From: Nostoc flagelliforme FACHB-838
Lineage (GTDB): Bacteria > Cyanobacteriota > Cyanobacteriia > Cyanobacteriales > Nostocaceae
Reading direction: 5' to 3'
Assembly: GCF_014698065.1 (NCBI RefSeq)
Contig: NZ_JACJSI010000065.1
Location: 1 to 38,688, forward strand
DNA length: 38,688 nucleotides
A program made the translations under genes and the position numbers. The notes under the pieces were generated by a model. That model made no database searches, had not been told where the DNA came from, and saw nothing but the letters and a program-made list of their open reading frames with translations. Positions 9,402-16,179 of this stretch are shown here, piece after piece (position 1 is the stretch's first letter; the number at the start of each line of letters is the position of its first letter).

Positions 9402-11165
9402 ATGACTGGGCGATCGCTTAAAGCATCTCTAAAAGGAATAGAACAAGCAAGCAAAGCTTTAACTCGTAATGCTTTGGGTAAAAAGGCTTTAGCCTTAGAG
9501 TTAGGAATAGCTCGGTCAACAGTACATAACTTTTTTAGCGGGAAGGCAGTTGACCGACTTAATTTTGAAGAAATTTGTAAAAGGCTAGGTTTAGATTGGG
9601 AAAAGATAGTTGATATTCCAGCTAACGAATCTAGAACAGAGCAATTTCAAGATACGGCAATTAACAATAATAATTTTGTGGGGCGTGAGGATGCGATCGC
9701 ACACCTTAACAACCTTGTTAACGAAGGTGCAAAAGTTATTCTAATTCACGCAGAGGGAGGTATAGGTAAAACAACCTTAGCTACAAAATGGTTTGAGCTT
9801 CAAGGTTTAGAATATCTTGATCTGCGTGTAGGAACTACACCCCAAAACCTCAACTCATTAGAAGATTGGGTTAGGGCCAAGCTCAGATATGATTTTAAAG
9901 AGAATCCAGAACAAGATTTCATGACTATGATGGAGCAATTTAAAAGCAAGCTCCAAGAACAAAGAATCGGCGTGTTAATTCATAATCTTGAATTTGCTTT
10001 GAGAAATGGCGAATTCAGAGAACCGCATAATAGCAACTATGTAGAACTATTAACAGTACTAGCTCATCAAAGTGTGCAGTCGGTAACACTTGTTACAAGC
10101 TGTGAGCAAATTTATGAGCATAAAGTAACGAATTATGAGTTGGAGGGATTGAAACAGGAGTCATGGCAACAGTATTTTGAAACTTGCAAAATTAATATAG
10201 ATCGTGCTGCTCTTAGTGAAATGCACCAAGCCTATGGTGGAAATGCTGAGGCTATGTATATTCTTAGTCCTGAGATTCTCAAAAAAGCTCAAGGGAATTT
10301 AAAAGTTTATTGGCAGGATAACCGTGAAGATATATTAAGACATAAGACTATAGAAAAACTTGTTCAACGTCAGTTTGATAAGCTCAAAAATGATAATATC
10401 CAGGCTTATAAACTTCTCTGTCGTTTTGGATTTTACCCTAATAAAGGAATTAACGTACCAGAAATATGGCTATTTTGTTTACTTTGGGATTTACCAAAAA
10501 ATCGGCGAAAACAGGTAATTGATGATTTATGTGCTTGTTGCTTGGTAAAATTCAATGAGCATGGATATTATCTGCATACAATGATTCGTGTAGAAGCTGT
10601 AGAGAGATTTAATTTACTTAGAGAGTCTAATGATGAAAGCTTATTTTTAATTAAAAAGCAAGTAGATTCGATAATTGAATTACATCAGAATTTACAAAAA
10701 ATACTTGTCTGGATAAATAAAAAATTATTCTTTATATCTCAAGATTATAAACAAGCAGCTTTTAGGGCTTTCTATTTAGGTTTTTTTATTTACCTTAATC
10801 TTGGTTTGAACAATTATTCTTTTGACAATGATCAAGAATACTCTAATTTAGCTTGTACTCTTGAATATACTTTTGATATATATTGCAACAAATCTAGTCA
10901 AGATTCTCTCACAGCAGGGATACAATTTGGTTTTTTACAAGGAAGATACATTTGTCTTTATGTTAAATGCTTTAATTTAGCATTAGGTAAAGAGAAAAAA
11001 GGAAATTATAAATACTTTTTTGAACAGATTATATACAATATCAATATTTTAGATAAAATTATACTAAAAGTGTATAGGCATAATATTGAGCAATTAAATT
11101 ATCACTATAAAATTTTTGTTGAGCCTATTTCAAAACTTATTACTGAGATTAGAATTGCAGAATAA
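9402..11165 (+). CDS. HTH-NACHT (STAND) ATPase, ends at a premature stop
   Basis: A 587-residue protein. The N-terminal HTH (about 1-68; GKKALALELGIARSTVHNFF) is the helix-turn-helix often fused to cyanobacterial NACHT proteins. After a linker, NNFVGREDAIAHLNNL leads to Walker A (HAEGGIGKTTLATKWF, near 117-132) and a Walker B-like VLIHNLEFAL near 195, in which the usual acidic residues are weak. Residues 330-410 form a winged-helix-like part (KLLCRFGFYPNKG, YYLHTMIRVEAVERF). STAND NTPases act as signal-sensing switches, and bacterial NACHT proteins can give phage defence. The in-frame TAA at 11163-11165 looks like a nonsense mutation, because the same frame stays open for another 142 codons that match the family's C-terminus. 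An N-terminal fragment may therefore be made without its end domain. Confidence 0.85.
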   Translation: MTGRSLKASLKGIEQASKALTRNALGKKALALELGIARSTVHNFFSGKAVDRLNFEEICKRLGLDWEKIVDIPANESRTEQFQDTAINNNNFVGREDAIAHLNNLVNEGAKVILIHAEGGIGKTTLATKWFELQGLEYLDLRVGTTPQNLNSLEDWVRAKLRYDFKENPEQDFMTMMEQFKSKLQEQRIGVLIHNLEFALRNGEFREPHNSNYVELLTVLAHQSVQSVTLVTSCEQIYEHKVTNYELEGLKQESWQQYFETCKINIDRAALSEMHQAYGGNAEAMYILSPEILKKAQGNLKVYWQDNREDILRHKTIEKLVQRQFDKLKNDNIQAYKLLCRFGFYPNKGINVPEIWLFCLLWDLPKNRRKQVIDDLCACCLVKFNEHGYYLHTMIRVEAVERFNLLRESNDESLFLIKKQVDSIIELHQNLQKILVWINKKLFFISQDYKQAAFRAFYLGFFIYLNLGLNNYSFDNDQEYSNLACTLEYTFDIYCNKSSQDSLTAGIQFGFLQGRYICLYVKCFNLALGKEKKGNYKYFFEQIIYNINILDKIILKVYRHNIEQLNYHYKIFVEPISKLITEIRIAE

Positions 11166-11594
11166 TTTCATAATGAAGACATTGATAGGCTAATACAAAA
11201 TAAGGAACTTCAAAAAATTAGAGATGATTTTGTTAAAGATTTCCTAGAAGGTTATGATCTAGGGAATCCTATATTGAATTTAAATATAGATGATTACAAA
11301 AAAACAATTATGGAAACTCCTATACTAGATAATTCTAAAACTAAAGATATAGTTCAAGACCAAAGCCACTCAAAGACGTGTTACAGTTATCTTTTAAATA
11401 AGTCTAAACTTAGCCCAAAATGGTATTTTGATGATGAGCAAAAAAAACTGCTAAGGCAGTATTACGAAGCTAATAAGCTGATGGTGTATTGCTTAAATAG
11501 TCTTTGTGATGTATCTCCTGAAATGCGATCGCACATCGAAGACACCCTACTCTTACCCATCGCTGAAATAGAAAAACGACCATTCAAAAATTAA
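11166..11594 (+). pseudogene. Orphaned C-terminal part of the HTH-NACHT protein
   Basis: The frame directly after the TAA at 11163-11165 stays open for 142 codons to 11594, in the same frame as the upstream ATPase. It reads FHNEDIDRLIQNKELQKIRD and so on. The last part, WYFDDEQKKLLRQYYEANKL followed by SPEMRSHIEDTLLLP, resembles the short C-terminal module of other cyanobacterial NACHT proteins, as I remember that family. One base change would rejoin the two parts into a 730-residue protein. An internal ATG at 11319 (METPILDN), or a non-ATG start at 11274, could start a 90-110 residue peptide, but no ribosome site is evident. A recent nonsense mutation, readthrough or a sequencing error are all possible. 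Confidence 0.75.
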
Positions 11595-11632
11595 ATCGCC
11601 TTCTTCTTTGCGTAAGGTAAAAATCAAACAAA

Positions 11633-11740
11633 GGCGGGTGCGGGGGTTGAACCCGCTAATCCCCACAATAGTGGAGACGTAACCGATAACCTTAAATTCT
11701 TCGTCCCCAAAAGGCAAGTTGCGAATAAGGATAACCCGCC
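11633..11740 (-). ncRNA. tRNA-like Y-type RNA downstream of ro60, D-arm missing
   Basis: The RNA has a perfect 7-bp acceptor-like stem (GGCGGGT with ACCCGCC) and a T-arm (GCGGG, loop TTCAACC, CCCGC). Where a D-arm should be, the chain goes straight into the same inserted helix as the three RNAs upstream of ro60. CCTTATTC pairs with GAATTTAAGG with two bulged T's. It is followed by a five-base loop strand (GCAAC), then TTGCC, a TTTT loop and a return strand ending CGA. A further hairpin (TCTCCAC/GTGGGGA) replaces the anticodon arm. Base pairs that are U-G in the upstream copies are U-A here, which supports the fold. No CCA is encoded. The open frame across it on the same strand is a shadow. 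Confidence 0.75.
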
Positions 11741-11749
11741 ATGAAGTAT

Positions 11750-11780
11750 GAAGGATAAAGTGTTTCATCTTTTACCCTTC
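11750..11780 (-). terminator. Hairpin between ro60 and the downstream tRNA-like RNA
   Basis: GAAGGATAAAG (11750-11760) and CTTTTACCCTTC (11769-11780) pair over about ten positions with one mismatch and one bulge, around an 8-base loop. It starts 9 bp past the ro60 stop codon. There is no long U-tract after it, so it could be a processing site or attenuator that lets the downstream RNA be made from the ro60 transcript. Confidence 0.4.
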
Positions 11781-11788
11781 AGCAATAT

Positions 11789-13390
11789 CTACAATTCACC
11801 CATAGCTAGCATCTGGATGATCCGAGGCGTACCTGGGTCAAACCCTGCCAAATCCCAAGACAGCGAATCTTCAGGATCTACCAAAGTAATCTGGTAAGGT
11901 GTCAAGGTGACATACACCGCCTTAACGTCAGGATTTACCTTTTTCCGGTACTTCTTCAGTGTTTGACTTGGATGCTTATATCCGGCCCAGCTTTCCGAGT
12001 CAGTCCAAAAGCAAACAACATCTGCTTTAAAGTTATTCTTAATCATCCAGTCATAAGCTACAGATGCATCCGTTCCACCAAAGTTTTGGTTGCTAGCTTT
12101 GCGAACCGCAGAACTAAAACTATCTTTAGCGGTAATATCTAATTCACGGAATTCGGTAGCAAAGCCGCGAATCATATAGTTTTTCTCTGCTTTTGCTGTC
12201 ACCAGTGCCATTGTGGTGGCAATTTCACAACAAGTTAGCCCCATATCTGCAACTAAGTTACCCATAGAACCAGAAACATCCACGGCGTGCATGAATACTT
12301 TACGTGTTGGTTGCACAACATCAAAAGACAGTTCAAGCGCTTTTTCTAAAATGTCCACAATCCGAGGAACTGGGTTCCAAGTCTTCTTACTGCGTCCTAA
12401 TGTTCCACCAGATTCATAAGTTTTGAGTGCTTTCAAAACATCAATCGGATGGATGCGACCTTTACGCAGATGTTCTCTGCGATTAAGAACTGCTTCCACT
12501 TGCAGCAAGTTGGCACTTTCATCAGCTCGTAAGACACCCAGTTCAGTTAAAGAACCCAAGTTACGCAGCATTGCCCCTATTGGCATTTCCTGAAATAGCA
12601 GCTGCCAAGCAAGCTTGTCCATTTTGCCCACAGGTGCAGCCATTTCGTGGGTTAAGCGTCCTTGGGAAATAGCTTCATGGATTTGGGTGGGATTTCGCTT
12701 TAGCCACTCATACCACCAAATCTGCGCCAACGCCTCTGAGGGAATGTCTGCTGGCAATTCTTCCCAGCCTCTAACTACCCACTCAAATAGTTGACGGTGA
12801 TTTTCTGTAGACGGTTTGACATGGAACAACCGCAACGCATCTCGGTGAGAGAAGCCTTGACGCTGTTGATATTTCAACAGTTGATAAGCTAAACCCTTGA
12901 CATCTTCCCTTGAGAGCCAAGTTTTACCAGCTTCCCGCACTACTTTGCCAAATCCCCGCAGAGATTTAGTGTAATTCAACCATTCGTAGAAGTGGCTACC
13001 AGTGCGAACAACTTGCGGGAAGATTTCACCAAACGCTTGTTTTGCTTCTGGTGCTTCACCCATCGACAGCAATACCAAAGCCAAGATAGGCGCACTGTTA
13101 TTGATAGCGCGTCCATCGCTAGCATACAAAATTTCTTCCGCTACACGACCGGGATTTTCAGCAACAGCTTGTCTGACAACTGCCACAAAATCTTCAGTTA
13201 ATTCCTGTTTACCAGCGTAGTAAGTGCTTTTTGCTGTGCCAACCAAAAGACAACGCCGCAGCATTTTCCAAATGCCAGCATCAAACATAAAGCCGCCGGA
13301 ACGTCCCTGAACCATTTCGGCTTCCCGACCGGGGATAGGCTGATTTTGTGGTGTTGTAGTATTCTTGTTAGTAAAAAAATTGTAATTCAT
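11789..13390 (-). CDS. rsr: Ro60-family RNA-binding protein (TROVE and vWA domains)
   Basis: A bacterial orthologue of Ro60/Rsr, the ring protein that binds Y RNAs and the 3' ends of misfolded or decaying RNAs. Length is 533 residues, as usual. The TROVE domain fills about residues 15-350 (HEAT-like ring; QGRSGGFMFD, WLNYTKSLRGFGK, GFSHRDALRLFHVKP). The vWA domain follows with an intact MIDAS: DVSGSMGN near 370, GGTDASVAY near 437 and FWTDSESW near 462. The start is backed by GGGAG 8 bases before the ATG. The gene begins only 37 bp after the third of three tRNA-like RNAs on the same strand, and another such RNA lies 49 bp past its end. It is therefore very likely that these RNAs are its partners. 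Ro60 with Y RNA is known to work with PNPase in RNA decay and in stress survival. Confidence 0.95.
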   Translation of the reverse strand: MNYNFFTNKNTTTPQNQPIPGREAEMVQGRSGGFMFDAGIWKMLRRCLLVGTAKSTYYAGKQELTEDFVAVVRQAVAENPGRVAEEILYASDGRAINNSAPILALVLLSMGEAPEAKQAFGEIFPQVVRTGSHFYEWLNYTKSLRGFGKVVREAGKTWLSREDVKGLAYQLLKYQQRQGFSHRDALRLFHVKPSTENHRQLFEWVVRGWEELPADIPSEALAQIWWYEWLKRNPTQIHEAISQGRLTHEMAAPVGKMDKLAWQLLFQEMPIGAMLRNLGSLTELGVLRADESANLLQVEAVLNRREHLRKGRIHPIDVLKALKTYESGGTLGRSKKTWNPVPRIVDILEKALELSFDVVQPTRKVFMHAVDVSGSMGNLVADMGLTCCEIATTMALVTAKAEKNYMIRGFATEFRELDITAKDSFSSAVRKASNQNFGGTDASVAYDWMIKNNFKADVVCFWTDSESWAGYKHPSQTLKKYRKKVNPDVKAVYVTLTPYQITLVDPEDSLSWDLAGFDPGTPRIIQMLAMGEL

Positions 13391-13427
13391 CGCTTCATCT
13401 CCCAGCCCTTGCAGGCAAAAATGAAAG

Positions 13428-13555
13428 GTGGCAGAGCAGGATTTGAACCTGCGACATCCGGCTCCAAAAGCGATAACCCTAATTCGTCGGCCTTTTCAGG
13501 CAAGGTGTGAACAAGGATGTTTTTCGGCGCTCTACCAAACTGAGCTACCTGCCAC
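13428..13555 (-). ncRNA. tRNA-like Y-type RNA, copy nearest ro60
   Basis: The tRNA parts are an 8-bp acceptor stem (GTGGCAGG with TCTGCCAC), linker TA, a D-arm (GCTC/GAGC), a T-arm (GCAGG, loop TTCAAAT, CCTGC) and a normal ATGTC variable loop. After CCG of the 5' anticodon strand an insert of about 50 bases begins. CCTTGTTC pairs with GAATTAGGG, then comes a five-base strand ACACC, then TTGCCT, GAAA, AGGCCGAC. The anticodon stem resumes afterwards (loop TTTTGGA, then GCCGG). A 7-base loop TTTTGGA would read UUG, but the acceptor stem is not that of tRNA-Gln. No CCA is encoded. The RNA ends 37 bp before the ro60 start codon, so it may be processed from that mRNA. Confidence 0.8.
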
Positions 13556-13594
13556 ATAGAAATTTTGGATTTTGGATTGAATCTAAAATTGTTT

Positions 13595-13721
13595 TGGTGT
13601 AGCGGAGCGGGATTTGAACCCGCGACCTCTCGAACCCGATTCGATAACCCTAATTCGTCGGCCTTTTCAGGCAAGGGGTGAATAAGGATGTTTAGCGCTC
13701 TACCTCTGAGCTACCCGCCAC
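13595..13721 (-). ncRNA. tRNA-like Y-type RNA with encoded CCA, middle copy
   Basis: The acceptor stem GTGGCGGG/TCCGCTAC has eight pairs including two G-U, and is followed by ACCA, so discriminator and CCA are encoded. The D-arm is GCTC/GAGC; the T-arm is GCGGG, loop TTCAAAT, CCCGC; the variable loop is AGGTC. The insert starts after CT of the anticodon stem: CCTTATTC pairs with GAATTAGGG, then ACCCC, TTGCCT, GAAA, AGGCCGAC. The stem then resumes as CGA, loop ATCGGGT, TCGAG. Without the insert the anticodon arm would be CTCGA/TCGAG with anticodon CGG, so the ancestor may have been a tRNA-Pro-like molecule. The insert sits in the 5' anticodon strand, not at the 37/38 position of ordinary tRNA introns. 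Confidence 0.8.
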
Positions 13722-13727
13722 ATAAAA

Positions 13728-13753
13728 AGTTAGGAGTTAGGAGTTAGGAGTTA
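13728..13753. repeat. Short tandem heptamer repeat AGTTAGG
   Basis: AGTTAGG is repeated 3.7 times between two of the tRNA-like RNAs. Such heptamer arrays are typical of heterocystous cyanobacteria and usually lie between genes. Its place inside this RNA cluster shows that the spacer there tolerates insertion. Confidence 0.85.
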
Positions 13754-13806
13754 AATATCTAAAACTTCTCACTCTTGAGTTTCTACTCAGCATTCAGTAC
13801 TCAATT

Positions 13807-13950
13807 TGGTGTGTTGGAGCGGGAATCGAACCCGCGACCTCCTGCTTGGCAGGCGAGAAGCCTGCTGCGATAACCCTAAATTCGTCGGCCTTTTCAGGCA
13901 AGGGCTGAATAAAGATGTTTAGGCGCTCTAACCACTGAGCTACCCACCAC
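13807..13950 (-). ncRNA. tRNA-like Y-type RNA with encoded CCA, first in the cluster
   Basis: The acceptor stem GTGGTGGG/TCCAACAC (seven of eight positions paired) is followed by encoded ACCA. The D-arm is GCTC/GAGC and the T-arm GCGGG, loop TTCGATT, CCCGC. The insert begins after CCT of the anticodon stem. CTTTATTC pairs with GAATTTAGGG, followed by AGCCC, TTGCCT, GAAA, AGGCCGAC. After the common TTATCG this copy has about 14 more bases than the others, making a strong extra hairpin (GCAGGC, loop TTCTC, GCCTGC) before CAAGCAGG. An alternative fold of that end gives loop CTGCCAA (anticodon GCC, Gly-like). A promoter 22-57 bp upstream fits it being the first RNA of the transcript. Confidence 0.8.
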
Positions 13951-13978
13951 ATATCAAGTAAAATTGACTTGTATTATT

Positions 13979-14007
13979 AATGTAGTATATGTAATATATG
14001 TTGTCAA
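13979..14007 (-). promoter_or_regulatory. Sigma70-type promoter for the tRNA-like RNA/ro60 cluster
   Basis: On the minus strand a perfect -35 TTGACA (14002-14007) is followed after exactly 17 bp by TACATT (13979-13984), a 4/6 match to the -10 consensus. Transcription would start near 13972, about 20 bases before the first tRNA-like RNA. No other promoter of this quality is seen between the three RNAs and ro60, so one transcript may cover all of them. Confidence 0.65.
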
Positions 14008-14274
14008 GGGGTTGGCAAGTTAATTTATAGAGTTCTTGGTTGAGTCAAAAACCTTCTTATTTTCTCTGGTGAAAAACTTTTGTGCGTAGTTTACCGCCGT
14101 AGGCATGGCAGACCAATCTTAGATAAGTTACAGATTCAAAAGGTTATAACACTCACTAAAGAAAGGTTTTGCCGACAGATTTGCCGCAACTTTGCCAAAA
14201 TATACAAAAAAGTATCCCAATTTTTGCCAATATAGATAGTATTATTTCCCAAAATTCACTTGGCAAAAATCGGC

Positions 14275-15012
14275 ATGAGTGAAAAACCCATAGAAGATAA
14301 CGGCAAGGCTTTTCTCGTTCTACTTTTGCCCATCTCGTTTTTGATTATTTTCCTAGTTACCACTTGGAGAATTTTACTGGCACTAATTGTTCTGGTAATT
14401 GGCTTCAAGCTTTGGCAGGAATATCAATGGCAACAGTGGACTCATCGAGTTAACCCAATTTTTCATCAGTTGGTTCGGGAAAATCAAGGCAGACTTACGC
14501 CAATGGACTTGGCAATGAGGGGCAATTTTCCTGGAACGACGGCAAAACGCTACTTGGATAGTAAGGCCTCGGAATTTGGCGCTAGTATAGTCAACTCCGA
14601 AGATGCGGGGCAGTCTTATTACTTTATAACTGCCAGCATTCTCGGCAATATTCTTGACAGTAGTGATCCTGTTAAAGAACTTCCGGCTCAACCAGTTACT
14701 AAAACTGCGCGATCGCTGCTAGCACCACCCGCACCACCTGCACCAACCCCACAGGAGGAAGAACCAGAAACTGAATCACTCCCACAAGCAACCCATGAGT
14801 CAGCTAAACGATCGCTGGAGAAACAGTTAATTTTTGGCTCTCTCATCCAATCTGAACTTGCTAAACGGTTAAATGTCTATTCCAGTACGGTTTATAAACG
14901 GCGAAATGATCCAGAGTTTCCTGAATGGAGTCGCAGCAAAGACCCTGATGGTATTGCCTGGTCATACTCGGAAAAAACTAAGGAGTTTTTCCCAGTGGAT
15001 GAAGAAGGGTAA
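14275..15012 (+). CDS. Membrane-anchored protein with C-terminal HTH-like segment
   Basis: Not recognised as a named family. Residues about 13-45 are strongly hydrophobic (FLVLLLPISFLIIFLVTTWR and on), giving one or two membrane spans. Two small domains follow: RLTPMDLAMRGNFPGTTAKR (about 75-95), which looks like a winged-helix element, and near the end GSLIQSELAKRLNVYSSTVY, a helix-turn-helix-like segment followed by DGIAWSYSEKTKEFF. A proline/glutamate-rich linker (APPAPPAPTPQEEEPE) separates them. I chose the ATG at 14275 (MSEKPIED) over an in-frame TTG at 14260. The gene diverges from the ro60 cluster. Several TTTGCC elements lie upstream. Confidence 0.75.
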   Translation: MSEKPIEDNGKAFLVLLLPISFLIIFLVTTWRILLALIVLVIGFKLWQEYQWQQWTHRVNPIFHQLVRENQGRLTPMDLAMRGNFPGTTAKRYLDSKASEFGASIVNSEDAGQSYYFITASILGNILDSSDPVKELPAQPVTKTARSLLAPPAPPAPTPQEEEPETESLPQATHESAKRSLEKQLIFGSLIQSELAKRLNVYSSTVYKRRNDPEFPEWSRSKDPDGIAWSYSEKTKEFFPVDEEG

Positions 15013-15015
15013 AAC

Positions 15016-15047
15016 AATTCGTAATTCGTAATTCGTAATTCGTAATT
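15016..15047. repeat. Short tandem heptamer repeat AATTCGT
   Basis: Four perfect AATTCGT units plus a partial one fill the gap between two convergent genes. The array runs up to and slightly over the pyrD stop codon (15046-15048). Confidence 0.9.
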
Positions 15048-16179
15048 AGAATTTTGGAATTTTTGTTTGTAAACCCACAGCTTCGTTGATGGAATTTAAT
15101 CCGCTTTGTTCTAGCTTGGAAAGTAAACCTGCTAGAATTCGGCCTACCATCAGTGGGCCTTCGTAAATCCAGCCTGTATAAACCTGGATCAAGCTAGCAC
15201 CAGCAGTAATTTTTTCCCAAGCATCTTCAGCAGAAAAGATGCCACCAACGCCAATAATCGGGATTTGTCCTTGAGTTTGCTGCCAAATAAAACGAATTAC
15301 CTCAGTGGAGCGATCGCGCAATGGTTCACCGCTAATTCCGCCAGCTTCATCCTGGGGTGATTTACCCGTTTGGTCAATTACTTGGGTTTTCAGCCCATCA
15401 CGGCTGATGGTGGTGTTAGTGGCGATAATTCCTGCCAGTTGGTAGGTTTTAGCAAGAGTTATAATGTCAGCGATCGCAACCCAATCTAAATCTGGCGCTA
15501 TCTTGACAAAAACTGGTTTGTATGTATTATTTTCTTGTTGTAATAAATCTAAGATGGCACTGAGCATAGAAGCATCTTGGAGCGATCGCAACCCCGGTGT
15601 ATTGGGAGAAGAGACATTAACAACAAAATAATCTCCCAAATCCTTGAGTAAACGAAAACTATCGAGATAATCTTGTGCGGCTGCTTCTAGGGGAGTTACC
15701 TTAGATTTACCCAAATTTATCCCTATGGGTATTGACTGGGTTAACTTCTGCTTTTCTAGCGCCAAACGTTCCGCCATTGCTACTGCACCGCGATTATTAA
15801 AGCCCATCCGATTGAGAGCAGCTTTATCCAACGGCAGGCGAAACAAACGGGGACGCGGATTTCCTGGCTGTGCGTGAAAAGTTACAGTTCCTAATTCCGC
15901 GAAGCCAAAACCCAGGTTAGACCAAATGCTAGCAGCTACTCCATCCTTGTCGAAACCAGCCGCTAACCCTATGGGATTTGGAAAGTTTAGCCCAAACAAA
16001 TTTTGTTCTAGGCGTGAATCGTACAGACATAAAGACTTTTGTAAGCGTTGGTTTGCCCAACTATCAGGGGTTTGCGATAGCCAGCTAAAAGTACGAATCG
16101 TCTGCTGGTGTAACCACTCTGAATCAGTTTTTACCAGATTGAATAAAAGCGGGCGAATAGCAAATTGATAAATATCCAT
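15046..16179 (-). CDS. pyrD: Dihydroorotate dehydrogenase (quinone), class 2
   Basis: A pyrimidine biosynthesis enzyme that oxidises dihydroorotate to orotate with FMN and passes electrons to membrane quinone. At 377 residues it has class 2 length, including the N-terminal amphipathic extension (IYQFAIRPLLFNLVKTDSEW) that docks on the membrane. The substrate and FMN loop NPIGLAAGFDKDG is near residue 70. The class 2 catalytic serine is in VNVSSPNTPGLRSL. Later FMN-binding motifs are NTTISRDGL, GISGEPLRDRS and IIGVGGIFSAEDA. The reading frame is intact and the start is unambiguous. The neighbours do not suggest an operon. Confidence 0.97.
   Translation of the reverse strand: MDIYQFAIRPLLFNLVKTDSEWLHQQTIRTFSWLSQTPDSWANQRLQKSLCLYDSRLEQNLFGLNFPNPIGLAAGFDKDGVAASIWSNLGFGFAELGTVTFHAQPGNPRPRLFRLPLDKAALNRMGFNNRGAVAMAERLALEKQKLTQSIPIGINLGKSKVTPLEAAAQDYLDSFRLLKDLGDYFVVNVSSPNTPGLRSLQDASMLSAILDLLQQENNTYKPVFVKIAPDLDWVAIADIITLAKTYQLAGIIATNTTISRDGLKTQVIDQTGKSPQDEAGGISGEPLRDRSTEVIRFIWQQTQGQIPIIGVGGIFSAEDAWEKITAGASLIQVYTGWIYEGPLMVGRILAGLLSKLEQSGLNSINEAVGLQTKIPKF

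Noticed and set aside
11553..11768. 71-codon minus-strand frame between the NACHT gene and ro60
   Set aside because: It covers the tRNA-like RNA at 11633-11740 and the end of the NACHT frame; it has no protein motif.
13387..13674. 95-codon minus-strand frame over two of the tRNA-like RNAs (contains VAGSNPAP)
   Set aside because: The VAGSNPAP-type text is the usual false translation of a T-arm; the region is explained by RNA genes.
13428..13950. Ordinary tRNA genes with group I or archaeal-type introns
   Set aside because: The inserts are only about 50-65 bases, far too short for group I. They sit in the 5' anticodon strand and not at 37/38, show no bulge-helix-bulge, and one copy has no D-arm at all.
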